A stretch of 64,000 nt of DNA from Bradyrhizobium hereditatis (GCF_020329435.1 NZ_JAGKJK010000005.1:1-64000), one strand, 5' to 3'. Shown: positions 23,491-32,876, counted from the first letter of the stretch. Notes: generated from the letters alone by a model not told the origin. A program made the numbers and translations.

Positions 23491-25652
23491 CGAAACCCCG
23501 CGGAGCCAACGGGGCCGGCCATATCCCGCTGAACGATTTCCTCCCTCCGGAATCGCCAACTGATATGGCGGTGCAGGCGTTGCGACGGTTCGAGCCGGCA
23601 CCCGCGCCCGACTTTGCGCCGATGTGGTTCCGGCGCGGCTTCGTCCTGACCGGCACCGCGATCCTGACCGCGGCGGGCTGCTACGAGATGTACCGGGTGC
23701 TTCAGGTCGGCGGCATCACGGTGCTGGAGTCGATCATCCTCGCGCTGTTCGTTCTGCTGTTTGCATGGATCGCCTTCTCCTTCATGTCGTCGCTTGCCGG
23801 TTTCTTCGTGCTGCTCACCGGGAAGAAGGACGAACTCGGCATCGACGCCAGCACGCCCCTACCCGCGATCCACAGCCGCACCGCGATGCTGCTGCCGACC
23901 TATAATGAGGATCCGCATCACCTGCTGGCGCGATTGCGCGCGATCTATGAATCAGTCGAGGCGACCGGACATAGCGCGCAGTTCGACTGGTTCGTACTGA
24001 GCGACACCACCGATCCGGCGATCTGGATTGCCGAGGAGAAATGCTTCCTGAAGCTTCGACAGGATATCGGCAGCAAGGCCGCACTGTTCTATCGCCATCG
24101 TCCCGAGAACACCGCGCGCAAGTCCGGCAATATCGAGGAATGGGTCCGGCGGTTCGGCGCCAATTACGAGTGCATGCTGATTCTCGACGCCGACAGCCTG
24201 ATGACCGGCGACTGCATCGTGCGCCTCGTGGCCGCCATGGAGGCGCACCCGAAGGCGGCGCTGATTCAGACGCTGCCGATCATCGTCAATGCGCGATCCC
24301 TGTTCGCACGCTGGCAGCAATTCGCCGGGCGATTGTACGGACCGATGCTGGCGGCGGGCATCGCGTGGTGGCACGGCTCCGAAGGCAATTACTGGGGACA
24401 CAACGCCATCATCCGTATCAGAGCCTTTGCGCAGTATGCGGGGCTGCCCGAACTCAGGGGACGTAAACCGTTCGGCGGGCATATCATGAGCCACGATTTC
24501 ATCGAGGCGGCATTGATGCGGCGCGGCGGCTGGGCCATTCACATGGTGCCGACGCTTCGCGGCTCTTACGAGGAATCCCCGCCGACGCTTGCGGATTTCG
24601 TCGCTCGTGACCGGCGCTGGTGCCAGGGCAATCTGCAGCACCTGGCGCTGCTGCCGACCCGCGGATTTCACTGGGTCTCGCGGCTTCATCTGCTGACCGG
24701 AATTGGATCGTATCTCACGGCGCCGCTCTGGCTGATCTTTCTCGTGTCCGGGATCCTGGTCTCGTTGCAGGCGCAGTTCGTCAGGCCCGAATATTTTCCG
24801 AAGGGAGCTTCCCTGTTCCCTCAATGGCCAGCACAGGATCCGGTACTCGCCGCATGGGTGTTCGCGGGCACGCTGGGAATGCTGATCGTGCCGAAGCTGT
24901 GGGCTTTCGTCGCGCTCGCCTTCGATCGCGACACCCGGAAGAAATTCGGCGGCGGCCCGCTGGTATTGGCGGGCATTTTTGCCGAGACGATCCTCTCCGG
25001 CCTGACCGCGCCTGTGATGATGATTTTCCAGTCGTCCGCCGTCGGCGAAATCCTGTTCGGACGCGATGCCGGATGGCAAGTGCAGCGCCGCGACGATGGC
25101 GCGGTCTCGCACCGAGACATGTTAAGCACCTATTCGGTTCCGACATTGGTCGGAATCGCCATGGCGGTGGCGGCCTATGCCGTCTCGGTGCCTTTGCTGC
25201 TCTGGATGACGCCGGTGATTCTCGGCCTGCTGCTTTCGATTCCGATGGCGATGCTATCGTCATCGGTGGACCCGAACCGCAGGTCCCGACTATTCCAAAC
25301 CCCGGAGCAGGCTGCGCCGCCGCCGGTGCTGGTTAGGGCCAATGAACTGGCGAGCACGCCGCATTCACCGCTCGCCTGCCCGCTCCACGAATTGCGCCAC
25401 GACGCCGGCTTGCGCGAAGCGCATCTTAACAATCTTTCCGGACAACGGCCGCGAAAGCGCGGCGAGGTCGATCCGCATCTCGCGATCGCGCGCGCAAAGA
25501 TCGAGGATGCTGAAAGGTTCGAGGAGGCAGCAGGCTTTCTCACTCCGCGAGAAAAATTCGCAGTGCTCAATTCGCCGGCCGTGCTGACCAATCTGATCGC
25601 TCTGCCGCATCAGACATTTTGCAACAGCGAGCATCCCACCGCTTCAGATTGA
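23478..25652 (+). CDS. opgH: Glucan biosynthesis glucosyltransferase OpgH
   Basis: The 724-residue inner-membrane GT2 glucosyltransferase polymerises the beta-glucan backbone from UDP-glucose. Two N-terminal transmembrane segments (about residues 53-75 and 80-112) precede the catalytic domain: TAMLLPTYNEDP, LILDADSLMTGD (DxD), HDFIEAALMRRGGW and RDRRWCQGNLQH (Q/RxxRW). At least five membrane segments follow. The C-terminal cytoplasmic tail (about 100 residues) is present. The ATG at 23478 lies within the end of opgG, so the two are translationally coupled. Confidence 0.93.
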   Translation: MDTVAKPRGANGAGHIPLNDFLPPESPTDMAVQALRRFEPAPAPDFAPMWFRRGFVLTGTAILTAAGCYEMYRVLQVGGITVLESIILALFVLLFAWIAFSFMSSLAGFFVLLTGKKDELGIDASTPLPAIHSRTAMLLPTYNEDPHHLLARLRAIYESVEATGHSAQFDWFVLSDTTDPAIWIAEEKCFLKLRQDIGSKAALFYRHRPENTARKSGNIEEWVRRFGANYECMLILDADSLMTGDCIVRLVAAMEAHPKAALIQTLPIIVNARSLFARWQQFAGRLYGPMLAAGIAWWHGSEGNYWGHNAIIRIRAFAQYAGLPELRGRKPFGGHIMSHDFIEAALMRRGGWAIHMVPTLRGSYEESPPTLADFVARDRRWCQGNLQHLALLPTRGFHWVSRLHLLTGIGSYLTAPLWLIFLVSGILVSLQAQFVRPEYFPKGASLFPQWPAQDPVLAAWVFAGTLGMLIVPKLWAFVALAFDRDTRKKFGGGPLVLAGIFAETILSGLTAPVMMIFQSSAVGEILFGRDAGWQVQRRDDGAVSHRDMLSTYSVPTLVGIAMAVAAYAVSVPLLLWMTPVILGLLLSIPMAMLSSSVDPNRRSRLFQTPEQAAPPPVLVRANELASTPHSPLACPLHELRHDAGLREAHLNNLSGQRPRKRGEVDPHLAIARAKIEDAERFEEAAGFLTPREKFAVLNSPAVLTNLIALPHQTFCNSEHPTASD

Positions 25653-25730
25653 GCCGCCGCATTCCGTCATCCGGCACGCAACCTTGGCCAATTCGCTAAT
25701 TCTGCTAGACTGGTCGCAGGAGAGGCGGAA

Positions 25731-27494
25731 ATGCAAGCGCCTGGACCGGAGCGAAGACTCGCTGCAGTCCTTGCGGCCGACATGGTCGGTTACAGCCGGC
25801 TGATGGAGGTCGACGAGGCGGGAACACTTGCACGCCTCAAGACCCACCGGCTCGAACTGATCGACCCCTCCATCGCCAAGAACCGCGGTCGCATCATCAA
25901 GACCACCGGCGACGGCCTGCTGGTCGAGTTCCAGAGTGTTACCGATGCGGTGCTGTGCGCGGCCGAGGTGCAGCGCCGGATGGCGCGGCGCAATGCTGAC
26001 GTTTCGCCAGCGCGATGGATCCAGTTCCGCATTGGCGTCAATCTCGGCGACGTCATCATCGATGAGAACGATATTTTTGGCGACGGAGTCAATGTCGCGG
26101 CGCGCCTCCAGGTGCTTGCCGAACCCGGTGGCATTTGCATCTCCGGCGCGGTGCGCGATCAACTCGGCGATCGGCTCGACGAGATCGCTTTCGAGGATCT
26201 CGGTGAGCAGAGCGTCAAGAATATCACCCGCCCGATCCATGTGTTTCGGGTGCGGCTTGACGCAACTACCATGGTAGCGCTCGAAAGTGGCAGGGAAGCT
26301 TCTGCGACACCCATTGCCAGAAAGCCCTCCATCGCGGTGCTGCCGCTGGTCAATATGAGCGGCGATCCGGAGCAGGAGTTCTTTGCCGATGGCCTCACCG
26401 AGGACATCATCACCGAGCTGTCGCGCTTCCGTGACCTTCTCGTCATCTCACGCAATTCGACCTTCGTGCACAAGGGTAAGGCGGTAAAGGTGCAGGAGGT
26501 CGCGCGTGAGCTGGACGTCGAATATGTGCTCGAGGGCAGCGTGCGCAAGGTCGGCGATCGCGTGCGTGTCACCGTGCAATTGATCGACGCGCAAACCGAT
26601 CGGCACGTCTGGGCCGAGCGCTATGACCGCAAGCTCGAAGACATTTTCGCCATCCAGGACGAAGTGACTGGCGCGATCGTTGCAACGCTTCCCGGCCGCG
26701 TCGAGGCGGCCACGCAGGAACGCGTCAAGCGCAAGCCGACCGACAATATGGCCGCCTATGAGTGCGTCCTCGCCGCCAAGGTGCTGCACCACCGCTCGCG
26801 CCGGGAAGACAATGCGCAGGCGCAGCTTCTGCTTGATCGTGCCATCGCGCTCGATCCCAACTATGCGCACGCTCATGCGTGGAAAGCCTGCGTACTGGGT
26901 CAGACCTGGGTGTATGGCTGGTGTGCGGATCGCGACGCCACCTTCCGGCAGGTTGCTGACGAGCTGGAGATTGCGCTAGCGCTGGATGACAATGACAGCG
27001 ACGTTCATCGCATCCTGGCTGCGGTCAATCTGACGCGCGACGATCATGACAAGGCGGCCTATCATCAGGAACGGGCGATCGCGCTAAATCCGAACTACGA
27101 TATTGTCGTGGTGCAGCAGGGCGAGCTTCTGACCTGGCTGGGACGGCCCGAAGAAGGCATCGAGTGGATCAGGAAGGCGATGCGCCTCAATCCCTATCAC
27201 CCCGAGCGCTTCTGGAACCATCTTGGCCGCGCCCTCTACTGCGCCGAGAAATATGCGGAAGCCGCCGAAGCCTTCGCCCGGATCACGCGGCCTGACCATA
27301 CCCATCACGCCTTTCTCGCAGCCACCTTCGCGCAGATGGGCGACAGTGTCGCCGCAGCCGCCCATGCGGCCGAGGTCGTGAAGCTCGAACCGGCTTTTTC
27401 AGTCGCGGGCTATCTCGCCACCCAGCACTACAAGCAGGCGGTTGACCGCGCGCGTCATGAGGCTGGTCTGCTCAAGGCTGGATTGCCGGCCTGA
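25731..27494 (+). CDS. Class III adenylate/guanylate cyclase with TolB-like and TPR domains, copy 1
   Basis: This is a 587-residue soluble protein. Residues 8-175 form a cyclase homology domain: RRLAAVLAADMVGYSRLM (metal Asp17), IKTTGDGLLVEF (Asp61), FRIGVNLGDVIIDENDIFGD and GVNVAARLQVLAEPGG. Residues about 200-330 form the TolB/FlgO-like domain (KPSIAVLPLVNMSGDPEQEF), then a run of TPR repeats (AIALDPNYAHAHAWKACVLG, AIALNPNYDIVVVQQGELL, AMRLNPYHPERFWNHLGRAL). Such proteins are a large Bradyrhizobium family; some make cAMP. The canonical metal residues are present; substrate-specifying residues I cannot assign with certainty. Confidence 0.88.
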   Translation: MQAPGPERRLAAVLAADMVGYSRLMEVDEAGTLARLKTHRLELIDPSIAKNRGRIIKTTGDGLLVEFQSVTDAVLCAAEVQRRMARRNADVSPARWIQFRIGVNLGDVIIDENDIFGDGVNVAARLQVLAEPGGICISGAVRDQLGDRLDEIAFEDLGEQSVKNITRPIHVFRVRLDATTMVALESGREASATPIARKPSIAVLPLVNMSGDPEQEFFADGLTEDIITELSRFRDLLVISRNSTFVHKGKAVKVQEVARELDVEYVLEGSVRKVGDRVRVTVQLIDAQTDRHVWAERYDRKLEDIFAIQDEVTGAIVATLPGRVEAATQERVKRKPTDNMAAYECVLAAKVLHHRSRREDNAQAQLLLDRAIALDPNYAHAHAWKACVLGQTWVYGWCADRDATFRQVADELEIALALDDNDSDVHRILAAVNLTRDDHDKAAYHQERAIALNPNYDIVVVQQGELLTWLGRPEEGIEWIRKAMRLNPYHPERFWNHLGRALYCAEKYAEAAEAFARITRPDHTHHAFLAATFAQMGDSVAAAAHAAEVVKLEPAFSVAGYLATQHYKQAVDRARHEAGLLKAGLPA

Positions 27495-27764
27495 ACGTCG
27501 ATCCTGCGATCGGGAGAATGTAGCCTGCCTGGACCGCAGCTCGTTGGCCGACGGCCCGCCTTCGCCAAGGCTTCGGCGCGGCAGCCTTCGCTGCTATCGC
27601 TACGATAGTGGGGAGTGTGGCTTGCCTAGCCGTAGCTTGCGAAGCCGGATCATTCTTTTGGGCACAGTCCGTCTACCTTCCGCTACGCTCCAGCTACGCC
27701 GGACACGCCTCGCCCTGATGGTCTTCGCATGGCTGCGCCACGCATAGCCCGTCAGGGCGAAGCG

Positions 27765-27839
27765 TGGTGGGCACGACAGGGATCGAACCTGTGACCCCTA
27801 CCATGTCAAGGTAGTGCTCTCCCGCTGAGCTACGTGCCC
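27765..27839 (-). tRNA. tRNA-Val (anticodon GAC)
   Basis: The minus strand folds as a full cloverleaf: acceptor GGGCACG (from 27839) with CGTGCCC, D-arm GCTC-AGCGGGA-GAGC, anticodon arm CTACC-TTGACAT-GGTAG (anticodon GAC, valine codon GUC), T-arm ACAGG-TTCGATC-CCTGT, discriminator A and an encoded CCA (27767-27765). It is a single-copy tRNA in this window. The flank 27495-27764 holds repeat-like sequence and no gene. Confidence 0.97.
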
Positions 27840-27944
27840 TAAAAGTCCATATCGGGTGGGGTCCGTATATCGGCTCCAAAGCGCCCGGGCAAGGATGCTC
27901 AGGAAGTAATTTCTGGAGCGATTTTGACGGAAATGGAGGCCGAA

Positions 27945-28304
27945 TCAGGCCGCCAGCATCTTATTCACTTCGCTGACCAGTTCGCGCAGGTGAACCGGCT
28001 TGGCCAGCACCTTGGCGTTCTTGGGCGCCTCCGAATCGGAATTCAGGGCGACCGCGGCAAAGCCGGTGATGAACATGATCTTGATGTCGGGGTCGAGTTC
28101 CGAGGCGCGGCGCGCCAGCTCGATGCCGTCCATTTCCGGCATCACGATATCGGTCAGCAGCATCTCGAACGGCTCCTCGCGCAGCCGCTGATAGGCCGAC
28201 ATGCCGTTGTCGTGGGGCGAGACCTGAAAGCCGGCGTTTTCCAGCGCCTTGACCAGGAAGCGGCGCATGTCGTTGTCGTCTTCGGCGAGGAGGATCTTGT
28301 GCAT
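27945..28304 (-). CDS. cpdR: Single-domain response regulator CpdR
   Basis: The 119-residue receiver domain has the acidic pair Asp9/Asp10 (LAEDDND), phospho-acceptor Asp52 (LLTDIVMPEMDGIEL), Thr80 (MFITGFAAVAL) and Lys102 (VLAKPVHL), and no output domain. It follows the CpdR pattern closely, including the C-terminal MLAA. CpdR, when not phosphorylated through the CckA-ChpT relay, directs ClpXP to the cell pole and primes proteolysis in the cell cycle; its own C-terminal Ala-Ala is needed for ClpXP turnover in Caulobacter. The divergent N-formylglutamate amidohydrolase gene is its usual neighbour in Rhizobiales. Confidence 0.95.
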   Translation of the reverse strand: MHKILLAEDDNDMRRFLVKALENAGFQVSPHDNGMSAYQRLREEPFEMLLTDIVMPEMDGIELARRASELDPDIKIMFITGFAAVALNSDSEAPKNAKVLAKPVHLRELVSEVNKMLAA

Positions 28305-28626
28305 GGCGGTTGGTGGTCGAGCCCGGCTTGGAGGATCATTCCGCCCACTAAGCCCGATAGAGGGTAAATTTCGGGTGAAAGGTAATTATGTCTCGGCAAC
28401 AGGGGGCAGCGCTATTTTCAGTAGCGCCCATATCAGGAGCAAACAAGGCGGCGCTTTTCGGGCGTTTGCGACAGCTTCCAGGCGAATAGCGGCTTTTTTC
28501 GCTTGGCAGAATGATTACGATTACGGACAATGCATCCTTACAAAATCCTGTCCCTCGCAGGCAGAATCGGTCGCATGATCGATCACCGCGAAGGGAATGC
28601 GGACATTCAAGGGACGGCGCCCGACG
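28305..28626. other. Divergent promoter region of cpdR and N-formylglutamate amidohydrolase
   Basis: No gene or RNA is supported here. The region must hold both promoters; I could not assign -35/-10 boxes confidently. Confidence 0.4.
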
Positions 28627-29514
28627 ATGACTCAGTTTGATGGCGAGCTGTCGCCCCCGTTCGAGATCGTGGAGCCGGAGCGCTGGCGGGCGCCGATCAT
28701 CTTTAACTCGCCCCATTCCGGCTCGGTCTACCCGCTCGAATTTCTCAACGCCTCCCGGATCGATCTCCCTGCGCTGCGCCGCTCCGAGGATTCGTTCATG
28801 GACGAACTGATTGGGGACCTGAGCGCGCAAGGATTTCCGACTGTCCGGGTCAATTTTCCCCGGTCCTATGTCGATGTGAACCGCGAGCCATATGAGCTCG
28901 ATCCGCGCATGTTCACCGGACGCCTGCCGAGCTTTGCTAATACCCGCTCGATGCGGGTGGCCGGCGGCCTCGGCACCATCCCGCGGGTGGTCGGTGACGG
29001 ACAGGAAATCTACCGCGAGCGACTTTCGGTTGATGAGGCGTTGGGACGAATCGAGGCACTTTATAAGCCCTATCACCGCGCGCTGCGGCGGCTGATCAAC
29101 AAGGCCCATCAGGCGTTCGGCACGGTGATCCTGGTCGATTGCCACTCGATGCCATCGGTCGGCGTGTCCAGAGATGAGCCCCGGCGGCCTGATATCGTGA
29201 TCGGCGACCGCTACGGCACGAGCTGCGCGAGCGTGTTGCCCGATGTCGTCGAGGAAGTCATGAGCAAGCTCGGCTATTCGACCGGGCGCAACAAGCCCTA
29301 TGCCGGCGGCTTCATCACCGAGCATTACGGCAACCCCGCCAGCGGGCTGCATACCGTGCAGCTCGAGCTCAACCGCGCGATCTATATGGATGAGCGGCGG
29401 CGCGAGCGCAGCCCGCGCTTTGCGCAGGTGATGGCCGACTTCACCACGCTGGCGGAGGGGCTGGCGCGGGTGCCGCTCGGAGATCTCGGCCCATTCCAGG
29501 CGGCGGCGGAGTAG
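28627..29514 (+). CDS. N-formylglutamate amidohydrolase family protein
   Basis: This 295-residue enzyme of the FGase fold hydrolyses N-formylglutamate (last step of one histidine degradation route) or a related N-acyl amino acid. Landmarks are FNSPHSGSVYP (metal-binding His), RRSEDSFMDEL, FPRSYVDVNREPYELDPRMF, VDCHSMPSVG, DIVIGDRYGTSC, GGFITEHYGNPASGLHTVQL and ELNRAIYMDE. An in-frame ATG at 28597 with GAAGGGA in front would add ten residues; the family start MTQFDGELSPPFEI favours 28627. No other histidine-utilisation gene is nearby. It is divergent from cpdR. Confidence 0.9.
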   Translation: MTQFDGELSPPFEIVEPERWRAPIIFNSPHSGSVYPLEFLNASRIDLPALRRSEDSFMDELIGDLSAQGFPTVRVNFPRSYVDVNREPYELDPRMFTGRLPSFANTRSMRVAGGLGTIPRVVGDGQEIYRERLSVDEALGRIEALYKPYHRALRRLINKAHQAFGTVILVDCHSMPSVGVSRDEPRRPDIVIGDRYGTSCASVLPDVVEEVMSKLGYSTGRNKPYAGGFITEHYGNPASGLHTVQLELNRAIYMDERRRERSPRFAQVMADFTTLAEGLARVPLGDLGPFQAAAE

Positions 29515-29610
29515 TTGCTCACTGGTCATTCCGGACGTCGCGCTGCGAAGATCCGGAATCTCGAGAGTCCGGGTCTGCGCTTCGCGCATCCTGGAAGAGA
29601 AAAGCCGAAA

Positions 29611-29720
29611 AGAAAAAAGGGCCGCTTGAATGACAAGCGGCCCAAGTCTAGGGAGGAAACGCCCAAGGAGGGCAGCGGTAACGCGAAGCGCTACCGCACC
29701 GCAACAATATGCGACCGCGC
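29611..29720 (-). ncRNA. Predicted trans-acting small RNA with anti-Shine-Dalgarno loops
   Basis: Three hairpins lie in a row on the minus strand: GCGGTA(g)CGC-TTC-GCG(t)TACCGC (29697-29675), GCCC-TCCTT-GGGC (29673-29661) whose loop is complementary to a ribosome-binding site, an unpaired CU-rich linker TTTCCTCCC, and a perfect 10-bp terminator GGGCCGCTTG-TCATT-CAAGCGGCCC (29643-29619) followed by six Ts. No minus-strand protein gene lies upstream for this terminator to serve. Two promoters point into it (29706-29753). The transcript would be about 90-110 nt. CU-rich loops that pair with mRNA ribosome sites are typical of alphaproteobacterial small RNAs. Confidence 0.65.
29619..29643 (-). terminator. 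Rho-independent terminator of the small RNA
   Basis: The arms are perfect 10-bp inverted repeats, with a 5-base loop and six consecutive Ts after the stem on the minus strand (29618-29613). The plus strand has no T-tract, so it acts in one direction. Confidence 0.85.
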
Positions 29721-29753
29721 TGCACAAAACGCAAGGGTTTTTGAGCTGGTTCC
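29706..29753 (-). promoter_or_regulatory. Overlapping EcfG-like and housekeeping-like promoters for the small RNA
   Basis: On the minus strand, GGAAC (29753-29749), 17 bases and CGTT (29731-29728) match the EcfG consensus. In the same DNA TTGCGT (29734-29729), 17 bases and CATATT (29711-29706) form a sigma-70-like pair. Predicted starts are near 29720 and 29699. Confidence 0.5.
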
Positions 29754-30061
29754 GGTGCAAAGTGGAACAGGCTGGCGGATCGGCAACATATCAGGGCGAC
29801 ACGGAATAGCTATTTAATATCAGACACTTACAGCTAAAACGGCACCAGCCCCCGCTTCCTTGCAGTGCTGGTATGCCAAAAATTCGCGACTTCGTAATAT
29901 CAGCTCTAACCAAAAATCCACGCCTAAACGAAAGCCGTTTCGAAACCAGATTCGAAAGCTGGTGCGCAATCCGGATGGGAATAACGTGCTGTTAGCGATG
30001 CGCGGCCGCCCGGATTGGGCTAGGCAAGAGACGGCATTGTTATTGCGGTTAAGGGACAGCC

Positions 30062-30841
30062 GTGACGGTCATCGATTTCACAGCGTTTATCGGGCGGCTT
30101 GCGACGGCTTCGGGTGAAACCATCCTGCCGTTCTTTAGAACCTCGCTCTCCATCGACAACAAGAGCGCCAGCGATTTCGACCCGGTCACCGAGGCCGACC
30201 GCGCCGCGGAAGCGGTGATGCGGCGCCTGATCAAGGCCAATTTTCCCCAGCACGGCATTGTCGGCGAGGAATTCGGCAACGAGCGCGAGGATGCCGAATA
30301 TGTCTGGGTGCTCGATCCGATCGACGGCACAAAATCCTTCATCGCGGGATTCCCGATCTGGGGCACGCTGATCGCGCTCCTGCACAAGGGAACGCCGGTG
30401 TTCGGCATGATGCACCAGCCCTATATCGGCGAACGCTTCTCCGGCGATTCCGGCTCGGCGCATTATTCCGGTCCGTCCGGCGAGCGGCGGCTAACAGTGC
30501 GCCGCTGCGCGACGCTGAAGGAAGCAACTTCCTTCACCACCAGTCCGCTGCTGATGAGCGCCGCCGACCGCGAGATCTTCGGTCGGGTCGAGAGCGCGGT
30601 GAAGCTGTCGCGCTATGGCGGCGATTGCTATTCCTACTGCATGCTGGCGGCCGGCCATCTCGACCTCGTGGTCGAGACCGAGCTCAAGCCCTATGACATC
30701 GCGGCATTGATCCCGATCGTCACAGGTGCCGGCGGCATCGTCACCAACTGGGAGGGCAAGCCCGCCCAGAGCGGCGGCCGCATCATCGCCGCCGGCGACC
30801 CCCGCGTGCACGAAGCAGCAATGAAACTGCTGAACAGCTAG
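30062..30841 (+). CDS. hisN: Histidinol-phosphatase, inositol-monophosphatase family
   Basis: The 259-residue product is of the IMPase fold: DFDPVTEADRAAE, GIVGEEFGNE, DPIDGTKSFIAGFPIWGTLI (metal-binding Asp pair), and KPYDIAALIPIVTGAGGIVTNWEG at the C terminus. This subgroup in alphaproteobacteria carries out dephosphorylation of L-histidinol phosphate in histidine biosynthesis (HisN). The start is GTG at 30062. The other his genes are not in the window. Bases 29757-30061 upstream contain no other supported gene. Confidence 0.88.
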   Translation: MTVIDFTAFIGRLATASGETILPFFRTSLSIDNKSASDFDPVTEADRAAEAVMRRLIKANFPQHGIVGEEFGNEREDAEYVWVLDPIDGTKSFIAGFPIWGTLIALLHKGTPVFGMMHQPYIGERFSGDSGSAHYSGPSGERRLTVRRCATLKEATSFTTSPLLMSAADREIFGRVESAVKLSRYGGDCYSYCMLAAGHLDLVVETELKPYDIAALIPIVTGAGGIVTNWEGKPAQSGGRIIAAGDPRVHEAAMKLLNS

Positions 30842-31001
30842 CGACGAAGCGATACGGCGATCAATCAAACTCGTGCGCACGACGAACTCCTGCGTTGACG
30901 AGGCTTGGCTGCGACCGCAACCGGCAGGACCTTGCATCGCGCGGCTCGTCGCGTACGATGCCCCTCAACGCGCACGATAGATGCGCCCTCGGGGAGTATC
31001 C

Positions 31002-31970
31002 ATGAGATTGCTGAGCAAGCTGCTTGCCGGACTAACGCTATTGTTGTTACCGGCTCTCGCCTCCGCGCAGGACTTCCCCACCAAACCCATCAAGCTGATC
31101 GTGCCCTTCCCGGCCGGCGGACCCAACGACATCATTGCGCGGGTGATCGGTCAGCGCATGTCCGAGATAACAAAGCAGCCGGTTTTGATCGACAACCGCG
31201 GCGGCCAGGGCGGCGTGCTCGGCACCGATGCAGTCGCGAAAGCTGCGCCCGACGGCCACACCATCGCGATATCGAGCGCAGGCGCGCTCGCCATCAGCCC
31301 GAGCATGGAGAAAGTCGCCTACGACACGCTGAAGGATTTCGCGCCGATCACGCTGGTAGCGACTGTGCCCGAGATGCTGGTCGTTGCGACCAACGTGCCC
31401 GCCAAGGACATGAAAGAACTGATTGCGCTCGCCAAGGCGCAGCCCGGGAAGCTGAACTTCGCCTCGTCCGGTCCGGGCAGCCTGCCGCATCTGGCCGGCG
31501 AACTGTTCAAGCTGACGGCCGGCATCGACATCGTGCACGTCCCCTACCGTGGTGCGGCGCCGGCGGTGAACGATTTGCTGGGACAACAGGTGCAGATGAC
31601 GTTCCTCGACCTGCCGGTGCTGTTGCCGCAGATCAAGGCAGGTGCCCTGCGGCCGATCGCCATCGGTGCAGCCGAGCGGGCGCCGACCGCGATGGAGGTG
31701 CCGACGACAACCGAGGCCGGAATGCCCGGCATGATCATCGAGAACTGGTACGGCATGGTCGCGCCCGCCGCCACGCCGCCCGCGATCGTGGCGGCCTTGC
31801 ACAAGATCACGACCGAGGCGATGGCCGATCCAACCGTGAAGGAAAAGCTCGCTGCGCAAGGCGCGACGCTGGTCGGCGACACGCCGCAACATTTCCGTGC
31901 CTTTATCGATAGCGAAATCAAAAAGTGGGCGAAGGTGATCAAGGACGCAGGGGTCGCGACGACGAAGTAA
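31002..31970 (+). CDS. Bug-family tripartite tricarboxylate transporter substrate-binding protein
   Basis: The 322-residue periplasmic protein has a Sec signal peptide (MRLLSKLLAGLTLLLLPALA, cleavage after ASA) and the TctC/Bug fold: FPTKPIKLIVPFPAGGPNDI, RVIGQRMSEITKQPVLIDN, GGQGGVLGTDAVAKAAPDGH, HVPYRGAAPAVNDLLGQQV, PVLLPQIKAGALRPIAI. It binds a carboxylate or similar small molecule. The TctAB membrane subunits are absent here, as is common for orphan Bug proteins. The ATG at 31002 follows GGGGAG and is preferred over the in-frame ATG at 30981. It converges with a LysR regulator 12 bases away. Confidence 0.9.
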   Translation: MRLLSKLLAGLTLLLLPALASAQDFPTKPIKLIVPFPAGGPNDIIARVIGQRMSEITKQPVLIDNRGGQGGVLGTDAVAKAAPDGHTIAISSAGALAISPSMEKVAYDTLKDFAPITLVATVPEMLVVATNVPAKDMKELIALAKAQPGKLNFASSGPGSLPHLAGELFKLTAGIDIVHVPYRGAAPAVNDLLGQQVQMTFLDLPVLLPQIKAGALRPIAIGAAERAPTAMEVPTTTEAGMPGMIIENWYGMVAPAATPPAIVAALHKITTEAMADPTVKEKLAAQGATLVGDTPQHFRAFIDSEIKKWAKVIKDAGVATTK

Positions 31971-31982
31971 ATCCCCCACATC

Positions 31983-32876
31983 TCAACGCGGGGCGCTCTT
32001 GCGCAGGTGCTCCGCGAATTGCTGCGCGGGTTTTGGCAATGACCGGAAGCTGCGGGCGCAAATCGCCAGCCGCCGGTTGGCCCAGGAATCCTTGATCCTG
32101 ATGACATTGATCTTCATCGATTGCGCGCATCTTTTTGCTGCGACCTCCGGCATCACGGCAATTCCGATGCCGGCGGCCACCATCTGGCCGATTGAATCGA
32201 AATTGTTCAGCCGGGCGCGGAAACGTAGCCGCGCGCCGAGCCGTGCCGCATGTCCGCTGACATGGGCATGCAGCGCGCTCGAAGTGATCAGGCCGATGAA
32301 GTCTCGCCCTACCACTTCTGCGAATTCCACCTGTCGCCGGTTCGAAAGCTCGCCCTCACGGGGAGCGACCAAGACCAGGCGATCCTCGCTGAAGGGAAGC
32401 CGCTCGATATTGTCAGGCAGCGCATGTTCGGCCGCGAGCCCCAGATCGGCGGCGCCGGTGACGATGGCGCGGGCGATGTCGCCGCTTTCGTGCTCCTCCA
32501 CGTCGATCGAGATGTGCGGATGTTCCTTCAGAAATGAAGCCAATGTCTTCGGCAGATATTCCGACAGCGCAGAGGTATTGGCGAGAAAGCGGACCGTCGC
32601 CTTCACGCCGCGGGCAAAGCTCAGGAGATCGCCGCGCATGGCCTCGACGTTGTGGATCACGATCCTGGCATGATCGAGCAGGGTTTCCCCCGCTGGCGTC
32701 AGCTCGACGCCGCGGCGGCCGCGCGCCAGCAGCAAAACGCCGAGCGCCTCTTCGAGTCCCTTGATCCGCTCGCTCGCGGAAGCCAGCGCGAGATGGACGC
32801 GCTGCGCCCCATTGGTGATGCTGCGGGTCTCCGCCACTGCGATGAAGAGCTGAAGATCGACCAGGTCAAAACGCAT
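31983..32876 (-). CDS. LysR-family transcriptional regulator
   Basis: The 297-residue regulator has an N-terminal winged helix (residues 1-62: FDLVDLQLFIAVAETRSITN, GAQRVHLALASASERIKGLE, LTPAGETLL) and a C-terminal periplasmic-binding-like effector domain (IGQMVAAGIGIAVMPEVAAK). LysR proteins usually control the divergent gene; here that is the TauE-family exporter at 33098, with a repeat element between. The Bug protein gene on the other side is convergent. Confidence 0.92.
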   Translation of the reverse strand: MRFDLVDLQLFIAVAETRSITNGAQRVHLALASASERIKGLEEALGVLLLARGRRGVELTPAGETLLDHARIVIHNVEAMRGDLLSFARGVKATVRFLANTSALSEYLPKTLASFLKEHPHISIDVEEHESGDIARAIVTGAADLGLAAEHALPDNIERLPFSEDRLVLVAPREGELSNRRQVEFAEVVGRDFIGLITSSALHAHVSGHAARLGARLRFRARLNNFDSIGQMVAAGIGIAVMPEVAAKRCAQSMKINVIRIKDSWANRRLAICARSFRSLPKPAQQFAEHLRKSAPR

